Both the position numbers and the translations under genes were made by a program. This document shows positions 1-8,880 of a DNA stretch of 64,000 nucleotides, piece by piece. Positions within the stretch are counted from its first letter, which is position 1, and the number at the start of each line of letters is the position of its first letter. A model generated the notes under the pieces. The model did no database searches and was not told the origin of the DNA. It saw nothing but the letters and a program-made list of their open reading frames with translations. Source of the DNA: Methylomonas albis (GTDB taxonomy: Bacteria > Pseudomonadota > Gammaproteobacteria > Methylococcales > Methylomonadaceae); the NCBI RefSeq assembly GCF_014850955.1, contig NZ_JACXSS010000001.1, positions 2,976,001-3,040,000 on the forward strand, in the 5' to 3' direction.

Positions 1-1
1 T

Positions 2-424
2 CATTTGGCACGGATGGAGTGGGATACCCTACTGTTTTTTTATGGTGTTGTGCTATGCGTTGGCGGTATGAATTTCCTCGGCTACTTACATCATTTATCC
101 GAGTTTCTTTATGGTGAACTCGGTGCCACGCCAGCCAACATCCTGGTGGGCGTCATTTCGGCCTTGATCGACAACATCCCGGTGATGTTCGCAATCCTGG
201 CCATGCATCCGGAAATGTCGGAAGGTCAATGGTTATTGGTGACACTGACAGCCCGGGTCGGCGGCAGCTTGTTATCGGTCGGCTCTGCGGCAGGCGTGGC
301 GTTAATGGGACAAGCCAAAGGCGTATACACCTTCATGATCCACTTAAAATGGGCTCCGATCATCGCACTGGGCTATTTAGGCAGCATCGGAGTGCATTTT
401 TTAATGAATATGCCTCTTTTTTAA
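2..424 (+). CDS. nhaD: Na+/H+ antiporter NhaD, C-terminal part (partial)
   Basis: The reading frame is open from the window edge, so only the last 141 codons of the gene are present. The peptide is strongly hydrophobic with about four membrane segments. It has the NhaD/ion transporter superfamily pattern of a conserved helix with 'SALIDNIPVMFAIL' followed by a 'GGSLLSVGSAAGVALMGQ' helix break, where the Asp-Asn and Ser residues belong to the ion-translocation core. NhaD exchanges sodium for protons across the inner membrane. The apparent TTG start at position 5 is not the true start, because the family is above 400 residues long. The downstream membrane protein gene starts 73 bases later on the same strand and may be cotranscribed. 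Confidence 0.85.
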   Translation, partial: HLARMEWDTLLFFYGVVLCVGGMNFLGYLHHLSEFLYGELGATPANILVGVISALIDNIPVMFAILAMHPEMSEGQWLLVTLTARVGGSLLSVGSAAGVALMGQAKGVYTFMIHLKWAPIIALGYLGSIGVHFLMNMPLF

Positions 425-497
425 CTGGGTCGAGAACAGCTTGTCTAATCGACAAATAAACCATCCATTCACCAGACCAAGATCAGGAACTACAAAC

Positions 498-1040
498 ATG
501 TATGACGATGAAATACTGACAGATGAAACCTCAAGCAAACGCCATTTTTGGATAGAGGGTAGCGTTTTTGTTCTGCTTATCCTGTTATCGCTTGGGGGCA
601 TTTTCATCACTGATTTTTCCCCAGACGATGGCTATGGCTATTGGCTTTTGATGGTATTCGTGTTTGGAGTGTTGTCGGTGTTCGTTTCCTGGTTGCAAAC
701 CAAGCGCAAAGACGTCGATTTTGGCGATATTCTCAAGTCGCAAGCGATGCATTGGTTTCATACGATTATCGCGGTCGGTGCCGCTTCTTTATTGAATAAA
801 TCAGGGCAACTGCAAGGGCTCAGCGCAGACCTGGTGATTTTACTGATTTTGGGATTGTCCACCATGCTGGATGGCTATCACATTGGTTGGCAATTTAGCC
901 TGCTCGGTTTTTTTCTCATCGGCTGCACCATCATTATTGGCTACGTTAATCCTTTTATGTGGGCATGCGTAGCGCTTGCAGTCATGGTCATTGTCAGCGC
1001 ATTGATCATAGGCTTATCACGCCGGCATGCAGATGATTAA
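498..1040 (+). CDS. Hypothetical multi-pass inner membrane protein
   Basis: This 180-residue protein was not assigned to a known family. It has a short acidic N-terminus followed by six or so hydrophobic segments and a basic C-terminal tail, so it is an integral membrane protein. The ATG at 498 was chosen because AGGA lies 9 bases upstream; a TTG at 441 would extend it by 19 residues with no good ribosome binding site. It lies just after the nhaD end, which could mean a role in ion or envelope homeostasis, but that is inference from position only. Confidence 0.6.
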   Translation: MYDDEILTDETSSKRHFWIEGSVFVLLILLSLGGIFITDFSPDDGYGYWLLMVFVFGVLSVFVSWLQTKRKDVDFGDILKSQAMHWFHTIIAVGAASLLNKSGQLQGLSADLVILLILGLSTMLDGYHIGWQFSLLGFFLIGCTIIIGYVNPFMWACVALAVMVIVSALIIGLSRRHADD

Positions 1041-1599
1041 TTTCGGTAAAGTTTTTCTAAACGCTACGGTGAAAGTCATCGTCACACGGCTTTCATTTGC
1101 TGGGGTAACCCGGTGTTTTCATGATCGTTAAGGGTGATCATTAATACGCTAAAAGCTTGGTATATCGGCGTGTGTCGGCTTCCGGCGGTAAAGATTATTC
1201 ACCATCCCTGAGTGAATAATCACGCCTACACCGTCACGGTGATTGCCTTCGGCGGCCTTGGCCGTCCGCGTCACCTCGGCTTTGACCCAACAAGGGGATC
1301 AAAGCCTTGGCTCTCGCATGATTCGACGCCGTACCGCGATGCCTTGCAGTTTTTCTAATCGAAAAACCGCCCGGCGCTACGGCTTCCGGGGACTACACAA
1401 CCTTTACTCGCTTACGTTTCGTTTCCAAGGTTTCGCAGCGGATGCGCTTCACGCTGTTCAGTACATCCTAGGGCCCTGCCAATGATGTCAAATTACCTAG
1501 TTCGTTTCAAAATCCAAATTTAGGTGCCCGCACTTCGTATCTTGTAAGGTATTCCAATTGAAAATTCATTAACAGGTTCGCCATGGCTACCCTGTTCGA
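1041..1599. repeat. Gene-free region rich in inverted repeats
   Basis: No convincing gene is seen. The stretch holds several perfect dyads: GATTATTCAC at 1193-1202 with its complement at 1212-1221 (9-base loop), GGCTTTGA at 1278-1285 with its complement at 1299-1306, and GTTTTTC at 1349-1355 with its complement at 1361-1367. CACCGT/ACGGTG also abuts near 1230-1245. None is followed by a typical T-run. An 80-codon open frame (1243-1485) runs through the dyads and looks accidental. The density of dyads suggests a structured non-coding or dispersed repeat element; copy number cannot be judged from one window. Confidence 0.4.
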
Positions 1600-4500
1600 C
1601 TAATGCTCGCTTGACTTCAGGAGTTGTTCCACCTCGTCGAGAAATGCAGCCAGCTCACCCTGTTGACCAGCGCCCCCTGAAGACCATTCCTCCATATGCC
1701 TGACTATCACTACCTCTTTGGCGTCCCGCGACAATCGCTCCAATTCGCCGTCATTCATGCCGCGTTGGCGCAGGTAGAATTCGGCCCATCTGCTAAAAGC
1801 CAATATCCAAAGCGAGATCGTGAGAGAGGTGTCCCAACGTGTCCAGCTCGAAGTGCTAGCAAGAGGCTGTTGCACAATCTGCCGTTGCTTCTTCAAGATC
1901 GCCTGCATCGACTTTAAGCTGACCTTCTGCTGCTCGTGGCAGCTATACGCGAAAAGGAAGGCGGCTATGTTGGTCATCTGTCCTTCGCGCGCTCGGTTAA
2001 ACAAAATAGGTAGATCCTTCTGTAGTGGTTCCAGCATGCCATTTAGCTCCTGAACCCAGATTTCACAGACGTCATCAGTGTTGACGCGGTCGTTCTGCAA
2101 TAAGGGAAATACCACATCCTGGAATAGCCAAGGCTCGGCCCAGGCAAGTTGGTGCATATGCCCGCGCATGGAGTCGATCAGGCATTTTAGTTCATCTGCT
2201 AGGACGCTCTCCGGCAGAGTCGCGTGCAGCGCATGGACTAAACCTTTGTAGATTTCAGCCTTCTTGTCATTCTTTGCCGCATGGTTAATCATCCAGCCTA
2301 GCGTTCTTACCCGTTCCGGATAGGTAAAGCCAGCGACCAAATTAAGCACTTTAGCAAGCCCTCCCGGCTTTTCCAGCTCTATTTCAATCGCATTTAGCCC
2401 CATCCATTGCAGTAATCCATTGTTGCTGCGAACGAGAAGGCTCCGTTGTACTTCGCTGATTTCAAACTGTGCCGATAGTGAAATTTCGCCGACGATCTGG
2501 CTCAATAGTGACAACCGCATCGCGTCCGAGCCCTGCGGCTCATCTGGTACGCCGGCCATTTGGACTTCGGCGATTGCCAGCAGAGCGTTTGGGGCGCACC
2601 ACCATAGAAATTTAATGGCGAAGAACTCCGGCCAAGTTAAAGCTGTGTATTTTGTTGGGTGGGATAAATGATGTAGGTGATAGGGGCTATGTAACAGTGC
2701 CGTTAGTGATTCTCGAAAGAATTTTGCATCAATCACGGCTAATTCCCTATCCAGCTCGTCAAGCGCACTGTCAAACGATACCTGAAGGAACTGTGATAGA
2801 AATTTCTTAAATTTACGTTCGGATTCGAGTTCAGGAAAGCGATAGTCCCCAAATCGCGAATGCGCAAGCATATTGCCGAGCACTTCCCAAGTTGTCGTAA
2901 AGTCCGCGATATCATCTGCCTGCTGATCTAGGCAATTTTTCAGCCCTGTGGTCTCGGGCAGTGTGAGCGAATTATCTGTGAGCAAACCCAACAACGCCAT
3001 CCTCTCCTTCAACAAATCACCGCTTAATCCTTGTAGCGACAATTCTCCAGTCCATGCGCTTAATACGTTACCTGCTTGGGTCTTCTCGAGGAAACGAAGC
3101 GGTTCGTAGCGTGGTCGAGCAGTAGGCGATGCCTCGGAGTCGAAGAGAAGCTTCATACTGGGATTCGTGGTCTTGCCTGCAGGCTGCAAGGCTATTGCTG
3201 CTTCCTCCAACAATTCGGACTTGTATTGCTCGACTTTCAGCAGAACATCGGAAGGAATCGGGGTAACCAATAAGGGGTAATTTTCGGCGGCTTTCTGAAA
3301 CGAGTTGGATAGATGGAAACCTGCGACCGGCAAGCTATCTTGTCCCATGATCAGGATATAGCGATCATGCAGTCGACCTTCCTTTAACCCGTAAATGCGC
3401 AATTTCACTCGTTTCATTTGTTGGCTGTTTTGCTCGCAGTTTGCCAGTAAGTTGTTAATTCCATCCCGAGCAGTATTGTCTGATTTCCGCCGCATGGGTT
3501 TATCTTCCCTGGTTGGTTTAGGCAAGGATCTGAAGACGATATAGTCGGCCTTCTCTGACGCACAGATAAACAACAGACCCAAGCCGACATCCTCGAAATA
3601 GGGATCGAAAATGACCATCTGATACTGCTGATATTTGGTCAGCAGCGCCCTGAACCACTCTACAAATTGCAGCAGTCCCTCGCCGTCGCTTTGCCCCCAG
3701 CGAAGAAAAAACCGACACTCCGATTTCGGCGGATGGAGTCGCGCAAAAAGGGATGCGAGATCGCGGTTGGCTGGAGCCCAAGGATCGTTACGCCTGCCGA
3801 TAAGGTTGCTATATCCGAGATTACCGTGATTGATCGTTAAAGCCGCCTTTACCCGTGCAGGATCGCGCGACTGCGTGGTTTTTTCCAGCCAGTCAAATTT
3901 AACCGGACTAGCCCCATGGCCTACCACATGCCCCTGAGAGTGGATTTCTCGAAAATAATATACGCGCCACCTGCAACATAGGGTGCCTGTACGGGAATTA
4001 TCACCACGGAAACCGAATATCTCTAACTCGGTGCTGTCGGCTATCGCCTGCATTGATTCGTCCAGCTCGAATTTGCAGTCAAACATGTTTTCCGCATCAG
4101 GTTCCGCTTTAGCGATGCTTGAGTAGACGACTTGGCTATCGTTTGTGATGCACAGGCGGAACTGGAAACTGCTGAAATAAGGCAACTGCATCGGACTAAA
4201 TCGAACAATTAGGGCGAACGAGTCATCGGCCCAGTTCACGTTCAATAAGGGCCGTTCCAGGTTGTCCAGCGCCGGAAAAACTAGTAGTTCCAGGTCACCA
4301 AATCGGGCGGCATCGACACCACCAAACTCCAAGCCAGTATCTTCACTAAGGTGCTCGACCACCAATGCAGTCAAACCCAAGTCATAGTCTTGGCCTAGAC
4401 AGAACAGTGCCCCTTTATTGGCTTGTGTGATCGAAGCACTGAGGGCGCCGGCTCCGCCATGTGGACTGGAGAGTCCGTGTTGGTCATGTGCGTCACGGTT

Positions 4501-4947
4501 AAACAAATATGCAACGGGCCGATAAACTAACTCATCTGCAGCGAGTGCAAGGTTTCCGAACAGTCTTCTTAATTTGGCCGAGAGTTTGAGCGCCAGTTTA
4601 TCGCTGATTTCCGAGATGGTTCGTCCGGCGCTCAACTGCCGAAGAAGGTCTTCGCAGTAGATACTTTTGATATAAAGATTGAGGCGGGTAATCTTCGCTT
4701 TGGCTTGCCCCAAGGGATGAAGTTTATCGTTGTCACTGAAGGACCACTCTTCACTGGAATAGCTGTAGGGAAGTAGGCGACCGTAGACGATACGATTTTC
4801 AATCGACTGTTTGGATTTGATTTGCAAAACCCAAAGTTGCAGTGCGCAGTGGTGATCATCTGCAGAAAACAACCGCGTTAGCCGGCCATCGTTGAGCAAG
4901 TCATCTAGTACAGGAATCATCGGTTTCTTCTGAGTAATTTTTCGCAT
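1600..4947 (-). CDS. Large protein with degenerate PLD-like region (possibly VPA1262 family)
   Basis: This 1115-residue cytoplasmic protein has no signal peptide or membrane segment. Residues 444-453 ('MVIFDPYFED') and 525-534 ('RLHDRYILIM') resemble the strand-Asp-Pro-Tyr and His-Asp-Arg core of PLD-like nuclease domains seen in several defence and toxin families; the classical HxK is replaced by H-D-R. 'GFHLSNSF' at 543-550 fits the following conserved turn. The overall size and N-terminal region bring to mind the VPA1262 family, often near mobile or defence genes, but I am not certain of that name. The C-terminal 550 residues look helical. The gene stands alone between unrelated genes. The ATG at 4947 has no clear ribosome binding site; another ATG is nine codons in. 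Confidence 0.5.
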   Translation of the reverse strand: MRKITQKKPMIPVLDDLLNDGRLTRLFSADDHHCALQLWVLQIKSKQSIENRIVYGRLLPYSYSSEEWSFSDNDKLHPLGQAKAKITRLNLYIKSIYCEDLLRQLSAGRTISEISDKLALKLSAKLRRLFGNLALAADELVYRPVAYLFNRDAHDQHGLSSPHGGAGALSASITQANKGALFCLGQDYDLGLTALVVEHLSEDTGLEFGGVDAARFGDLELLVFPALDNLERPLLNVNWADDSFALIVRFSPMQLPYFSSFQFRLCITNDSQVVYSSIAKAEPDAENMFDCKFELDESMQAIADSTELEIFGFRGDNSRTGTLCCRWRVYYFREIHSQGHVVGHGASPVKFDWLEKTTQSRDPARVKAALTINHGNLGYSNLIGRRNDPWAPANRDLASLFARLHPPKSECRFFLRWGQSDGEGLLQFVEWFRALLTKYQQYQMVIFDPYFEDVGLGLLFICASEKADYIVFRSLPKPTREDKPMRRKSDNTARDGINNLLANCEQNSQQMKRVKLRIYGLKEGRLHDRYILIMGQDSLPVAGFHLSNSFQKAAENYPLLVTPIPSDVLLKVEQYKSELLEEAAIALQPAGKTTNPSMKLLFDSEASPTARPRYEPLRFLEKTQAGNVLSAWTGELSLQGLSGDLLKERMALLGLLTDNSLTLPETTGLKNCLDQQADDIADFTTTWEVLGNMLAHSRFGDYRFPELESERKFKKFLSQFLQVSFDSALDELDRELAVIDAKFFRESLTALLHSPYHLHHLSHPTKYTALTWPEFFAIKFLWWCAPNALLAIAEVQMAGVPDEPQGSDAMRLSLLSQIVGEISLSAQFEISEVQRSLLVRSNNGLLQWMGLNAIEIELEKPGGLAKVLNLVAGFTYPERVRTLGWMINHAAKNDKKAEIYKGLVHALHATLPESVLADELKCLIDSMRGHMHQLAWAEPWLFQDVVFPLLQNDRVNTDDVCEIWVQELNGMLEPLQKDLPILFNRAREGQMTNIAAFLFAYSCHEQQKVSLKSMQAILKKQRQIVQQPLASTSSWTRWDTSLTISLWILAFSRWAEFYLRQRGMNDGELERLSRDAKEVVIVRHMEEWSSGGAGQQGELAAFLDEVEQLLKSSEH

Positions 4948-5110
4948 TCTATTGTTGGCACCTATTCTGGAATCGCCCCCGTTTTTAAAGATATGCCAAT
5001 ATCAGGTTCGATTGAAAACTCAGCCGTTCTCAATAATAACTAACCCGTTCCCATCGAACCCAGTGCGGTGTTCAATCGGACCGGGTGGCAGGCTTAATAA
5101 GGAATATGCA

Positions 5111-5782
5111 TTATTCAAAAATCTTGAATATCACTTCAGCTACCGACGCCACTAAATCGCTATCAACGCTTTGTTCGCCATAGCTTTGTTGCGGCCGGGA
5201 ATAGTCTTTTCGAAAGGCTTTTTTGAATTGCTCGGAGCTGGCTTTTTCTTGTTTGGCGGCGATTTTTTGCTGATTCAAAATTTGGCCGCCGGCCTTTTTC
5301 CACTCCAGCAGATGACTGATTTGTCCGCCGTCCAACCAAATGCCATGGCTTCTGCATTGGTCGATAATCACACCGCTGCGATAGCCGTAGATCACCCGAT
5401 TCATTAACACCTGGCACACCGGGCATTTAAGGTATTTTACGGTGGCATTTTTCGGATAGCGGTCTTGGTTGATGTTGCTCAGCAACTCCAAATTGACAGT
5501 CACCACCGGCGCTACCGCGCTATCCAGCAAGGTTTCTATTTCACCGGGATCGAAAAACAAGCCATAGCAGTTGGCGCAACGCTCGATATGCAAGGCACCG
5601 GCGGCATCCAGACTTATGGTTTGCAGGCTTTTTTCACATTCCGGACAAACTCGCTCGCTGGTGGCATCGATGACTTGATAGTCATGCTTGCCTAACAGAT
5701 CAATGTCATTGCGGACCCCGCAATAACTGCAATATTGCGTGTTGGCGGGTAAGGGTGCGGAACAACTGCTGCAGTTGGCCAT
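5111..5782 (-). CDS. Zinc-ribbon (TFIIB-type) domain protein
   Basis: The 223-residue protein starts with a CxxC...CxxC zinc ribbon ('CSSC' then 'CSYC'). Two further zinc-finger modules of the zf-TFIIB kind follow: 'CPEC...CANCYGLFFDPGEIE' and 'CPVC...C..HGIWLDGGQI'. The 'C..C.G.w.D.gEl' motif is diagnostic of this family. The C-terminal third is charged and probably coiled or disordered. The gene lies one base after the SPFH gene, so the two are almost surely cotranscribed. This pairing of an SPFH protein with a zinc-ribbon protein is common in bacteria, but its biochemical role is not established. Confidence 0.75.
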   Translation of the reverse strand: MANCSSCSAPLPANTQYCSYCGVRNDIDLLGKHDYQVIDATSERVCPECEKSLQTISLDAAGALHIERCANCYGLFFDPGEIETLLDSAVAPVVTVNLELLSNINQDRYPKNATVKYLKCPVCQVLMNRVIYGYRSGVIIDQCRSHGIWLDGGQISHLLEWKKAGGQILNQQKIAAKQEKASSEQFKKAFRKDYSRPQQSYGEQSVDSDLVASVAEVIFKIFE

Positions 5783-5783
5783 G

Positions 5784-6794
5784 CTAAAACTTGTCCAATA
5801 TTTGTTGTTTCTTGGCGGCGTATTCAGCCTCGGTTATCAACTGCGCTTCGAATAGCTGCTTCAATTCGGTCAGTTTGGCGACAGTTTGATTGCTATCAGC
5901 AACGGCCTGATTGGTCGCCGCACCCAACGATTGCGCCATGCTTTGCCCCAGCCCGATGCCGGCGCCCATTCCCATACCAAGCCCGGCGCCGCCGCCTTCA
6001 TTGCGAGCGGCGTCGCGTAAGGCATCCAGCTGTTGCACCTTGGCATAATCCAGACCCACCGCTTGCGCGGCTTGCGCTTCAGCGGTCAGATCGGCAATAC
6101 GATTAATGCGGCGCAAGGTATCTTCATCAAAATCAGTACCTTCGATACGAAAATCGCTAATACTAAAACCCAGTTTACGAAACACGATGGCCAGTTTGAT
6201 GGCTATGCCTCGGGCTATTTCGTCGCGGTTGGCGTCGATGTCGGCAAAACTATGCTGACATTCCGCCAGATAATCCGAAATGGGATTGATGATCCGCGCG
6301 GAAAGAATGTTGCGAAAATCGTCTATACGCATCTGGTTATTGCTGCCGACGATATTGACGAAAAAATCTCCGGGATCGGCGATCTGATAGCTGTAGTTGC
6401 CGTAAGCTTTTAAAGCGACCGGGAAATGATATTTGGGGTCCTGATATTTAATTGGCGAGGTGGTGCCCCATTTCTGATCGAGAATCTTGGTTTTACGGAA
6501 GAAATAAATCCCTACCTTATGCTCGCTCTCGAAAAACTGCATGAATTTCTTGATTGTGGTCCAAAACGGTACGTTATCGGTCTCTAAATTGATCATACAT
6601 TGTTCTTCGATAATCGCCTTGACCTGGCCCTGATAGACGAAAATACAGCCCTGCCCCGGACCGACGATTAATTTGGAGGCATTTTTGATTTCGTCGCCGT
6701 TTTCAGTCCATTGCGCCAGCAACAGATAGGGGTCGGGATTTTCCCATTCGATAACCGAACGTAGTTGCCGTTTGATACCGTCTATAAATGCCAT
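5784..6794 (-). CDS. SPFH domain / virion core-like protein with C-terminal SHOCT domain
   Basis: The 336-residue protein has an SPFH/Band 7-like region over roughly residues 20-235, then an Ala/Glu-rich helix, a Gly-Met-rich stretch ('GGGAGLGMGMGAGIGLG'), and a C-terminal SHOCT motif ('LTELKQLFEAQLITEAEY'). This is the YdjI/virion-core-like family, thought to form membrane-associated oligomers. ATG at 6794 was chosen over an upstream start at 6881 because GAGGG lies five bases before it and the family begins with this 'MAFIDGIKRQ'-type N-terminus. It is the first gene of a two-gene unit with the zinc-ribbon protein and is divergent from the carbonic anhydrase gene 80 bases away. Confidence 0.8.
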   Translation of the reverse strand: MAFIDGIKRQLRSVIEWENPDPYLLLAQWTENGDEIKNASKLIVGPGQGCIFVYQGQVKAIIEEQCMINLETDNVPFWTTIKKFMQFFESEHKVGIYFFRKTKILDQKWGTTSPIKYQDPKYHFPVALKAYGNYSYQIADPGDFFVNIVGSNNQMRIDDFRNILSARIINPISDYLAECQHSFADIDANRDEIARGIAIKLAIVFRKLGFSISDFRIEGTDFDEDTLRRINRIADLTAEAQAAQAVGLDYAKVQQLDALRDAARNEGGGAGLGMGMGAGIGLGQSMAQSLGAATNQAVADSNQTVAKLTELKQLFEAQLITEAEYAAKKQQILDKF

Positions 6795-6874
6795 TATGAC
6801 CCTCGCTGGACTGGAGAAGAATTGATTAATTGCGTAACATCGCGGTTTAAGTATGGCAAAAAACAGGAGTTGTG

Positions 6875-7414
6875 GTGGCAATCAGAAGATATAAAGGCAA
6901 ACAACCTAAGGTCGGCAACAACGTGTATATCGACGAAGCAGCGGTCGTGATCGGTGATGTGAAAATCGGTGACGATGTCTCGGTGTGGCCAAGCACGGTG
7001 ATACGCGGCGATGTGGAAACCATCACCATCGGCGCCGGTACTAACGTTCAGGACGGCTCGGTATTGCACGTCTCCCACGCCGGCGACTATTCGCCGCAAG
7101 GCCATCCCTTAACAATCGGCAAAGGCGTCACTATCGGCCATCGAGCCGTCGTGCATGCCTGTACGATAGGCGATTATTGCCTTATCGGCATAGGTGCGAT
7201 TGTGATGGACGATGCCGAGCTGGGGGATTATGTGATGTTGGGTGCCGGTGCGTTGGTGCCGCCTGGCAAAAAGCTGGAAGGCGGTTTTTTATATGTCGGC
7301 ACACCCGCCAAACAAATGCGCGCCTTGACCGACTCTGAAAAAAACTTTCTGGAATATTCAGCCAAACATTACGTGAAGTTGAAAAACGACTATTTGACCG
7401 AATCCGCTATCTAA
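6875..7414 (+). CDS. Gamma-class carbonic anhydrase family protein
   Basis: The 179-residue protein is a left-handed beta-helix of hexapeptide repeats (I-G-D, I-G-x pattern across residues 20-145) of the YrdA/CaiE gamma carbonic anhydrase family. Candidate metal-binding histidines occur in 'LHVSHAGDY' and 'IGHRAVVHACTIG', as expected for trimer-interface zinc ligands. It would hydrate carbon dioxide to bicarbonate, although many bacterial YrdA homologues lack proven activity. The GTG at 6875 is preferred over the GTG at 6872 because AGGAG at 6865-6869 then has a five-base spacer. It is divergent from the SPFH gene. Confidence 0.85.
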   Translation: MAIRRYKGKQPKVGNNVYIDEAAVVIGDVKIGDDVSVWPSTVIRGDVETITIGAGTNVQDGSVLHVSHAGDYSPQGHPLTIGKGVTIGHRAVVHACTIGDYCLIGIGAIVMDDAELGDYVMLGAGALVPPGKKLEGGFLYVGTPAKQMRALTDSEKNFLEYSAKHYVKLKNDYLTESAI

Positions 7415-7500
7415 GCAAGGCTAATAGTCGAAGATGCGTTGTCAGAAAACAGCCGTTAACTACACCCGACTTTTACGTCGAATACTCTAAATCTTGTCCA

Positions 7501-7530
7501 CTAGCCGGCTTGAAATAGCATACCGGCTAG
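7501..7530. repeat. Hairpin between convergent genes
   Basis: CTAGCCGG at 7501-7508 is perfectly complementary to CCGGCTAG at 7523-7530 with a 14-base loop. It lies between the convergent carbonic anhydrase and NlpE-like genes. No T-run follows, so termination would be weak or Rho-assisted. Confidence 0.35.
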
Positions 7531-7575
7531 CGCTTTGCACCGTATCAGCGAGAACTCACTCTATGCTAGCATTCC

Positions 7576-8115
7576 CTAGTGAATGTGCACTTCCCTAGAT
7601 TTGGATTTATCACTTCTTGCCAGCGTGTAGTCGTCCTGGTCGCCAAGCATGGGCGTGCCATCGCTATTCAGCTGAATCAACGTCCCTTCGTCTTTAATAC
7701 TAAATTTGCGATTCAGATCGTTTTTATTGGAGGTTAACGACAGTATGTGGGTTTTGTCATCCCACTCGTACTTACCTTTTTCGTAAAACTCTCGAGAAGA
7801 GGATTTTGCGTATTGGGTTACCAATAAGTAATTGTTCTTTTGTTTCAAAGACAAGGTCATTTTGAAACCATCGCAATCTTTTTCTTTACACGGCAGATAG
7901 CCATAAAAAACCCCACGAAAGCCTTCTGTTTCATCCGCCTGATTTAAATGAGCGGAATGATCCATGGTTTTCTGATGGCTCATTTCCCGCGCTTTGAGAG
8001 TTTTTTCCTGGAGCTGCTTATCGGACTCCGCCCAAGCCGGGTTGAGAGCCGGAAGCAATGCACTCAAAAGAATCAAAGTCACATGTTTTTTAATTTTTCT
8101 AGTTAATGTTTGCAT
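7576..8115 (-). CDS. Secreted NlpE N-terminal-like protein
   Basis: The 179-residue product begins with a typical Sec signal (basic 'MQTLTRKIKK', a hydrophobic core, cleavage expected after 'NPAWA'). A domain resembling the N-terminal beta barrel of copper-stress lipoprotein NlpE follows: 'GVFYGYLPCKEKDCDGF' has the YxGxLPC...C.G signature (C76, C81), followed by the 'TLSLKQKNNYLLVTQY' strand pair. There is no lipobox cysteine, so it is probably periplasmic rather than a lipoprotein. A region with M/H residues ('MSHQKTMDHSAH') could bind metal. ATG at 8115 is chosen because it starts the signal peptide; 8160 would add 15 non-signal residues. A role in copper or envelope stress is inference. 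Confidence 0.65.
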   Translation of the reverse strand: MQTLTRKIKKHVTLILLSALLPALNPAWAESDKQLQEKTLKAREMSHQKTMDHSAHLNQADETEGFRGVFYGYLPCKEKDCDGFKMTLSLKQKNNYLLVTQYAKSSSREFYEKGKYEWDDKTHILSLTSNKNDLNRKFSIKDEGTLIQLNSDGTPMLGDQDDYTLARSDKSKSREVHIH

Positions 8116-8388
8116 ATGAGATCTTTCTGTTCTGTAAGTAATGTAGTAAGACAAAAGCAAGTAAGGCTGAAGAGTACCAGCTTAATCGCTAATTTCAACC
8201 GGGCAGATATTCTATCTCCAATAAGCCTTCCTATTGCCAGACTTTTCACATAAAGCCCCACTTATTGATCGAGCCGAACCGCACTAGGCACGCTTGCACT
8301 ATTCGCTAATCGCGCAAAACCTCAGCGTTATTTGCGGGGGCTGTATGCGCAAAAACCCTCAAACTCATGATGTTGATACGATATTTGT

Positions 8389-8417
8389 TTGACAAGCTCG
8401 CTCGTTTCTTTTATTGT
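8389..8417 (+). promoter_or_regulatory. Candidate sigma-70 promoter
   Basis: TTGACA at 8389-8394 and TATTGT at 8412-8417 are separated by 17 bases. They match the -35 box fully and the -10 box at four of six positions. Transcription would start near 8424 and read into the small-gene cluster to 9240. It makes a TTG start at 8389 for the following frame very unlikely. Confidence 0.5.
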
Positions 8418-8505
8418 TTCGATTCGCTACCAAAGAGCGGGTCGGCAATGCCTAATTCAGTCTTTTTCAGACCGGAACTCCTCATATGGAGGTGTAACGC
8501 AATTC

Positions 8506-8697
8506 CTGGCTGATGTATTCAATCCGGTCAGCGAAAAATTCGATCTTGCTCGGCGAAGCGGGCACGCAATTAGTATCGAAAAAATCGCGTCGATTGACAT
8601 CAAATCAGTGCCGGCCCTGATACGGGGCGAACAGGTTTTTCATTTCAAATTCGGTGGGGCACTGACCGATATACTATTTCAAGAGGTAAAACCATGA
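8506..8697 (+). CDS. Possible small protein, start uncertain
   Basis: An open frame ends at 8697 and shares an ATGA overlap with the next gene (8694-8697), which is typical of translational coupling and is the main reason to list it. No ATG exists in frame. A good GGAGGT at 8488-8493 precedes only a CTG at 8506 (12-base gap), and the longest version would begin inside the candidate promoter. The peptide is mixed polar and hydrophobic and unrecognised. It could be a decayed gene or merely a leader, so both start and reality are doubtful. Confidence 0.3.
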   Translation: MADVFNPVSEKFDLARRSGHAISIEKIASIDIKSVPALIRGEQVFHFKFGGALTDILFQEVKP

Positions 8698-8879
8698 CAG
8701 AAGTAAAACAAGAAAAAGATAACTTCGTGTTGTATGTGGTGTTGGCTACTGCGGTGGTCGTTGGCGCCATCTTGGCAGTCAAAATGAGCGAAAACGACAA
8801 ATTTGCGCCCATCAAGGATCAAATTGCCGAAGAAAATCGCTTAATGAATATCCGCGTCATCAGCAACCGCGAGGATTAA
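8694..8879 (+). CDS. Small single-pass membrane protein
   Basis: The 61-residue protein has a charged N-terminus, one hydrophobic segment around residues 12-28 ('VLYVVLATAVVVGAILAV'), and a charged C-terminal half. The start has an AGAGGT seven bases upstream. Its stop precedes the next start by a single base, so it is cotranscribed with the secreted cysteine-rich protein. It was not matched to a known family. Confidence 0.55.
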   Translation: MTEVKQEKDNFVLYVVLATAVVVGAILAVKMSENDKFAPIKDQIAEENRLMNIRVISNRED

Positions 8880-8880
8880 T

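Noticed and set aside
1243..1485. 80-codon plus-strand frame in the structured intergenic block
   Set aside because: It runs through several perfect dyads, has no ribosome binding site, and its amino acid makeup looks like translated non-coding DNA.
8389..8505. TTG start at 8389 for the small upstream frame
   Set aside because: The TTG is the -35 box of a good promoter, so it cannot be within the transcript.
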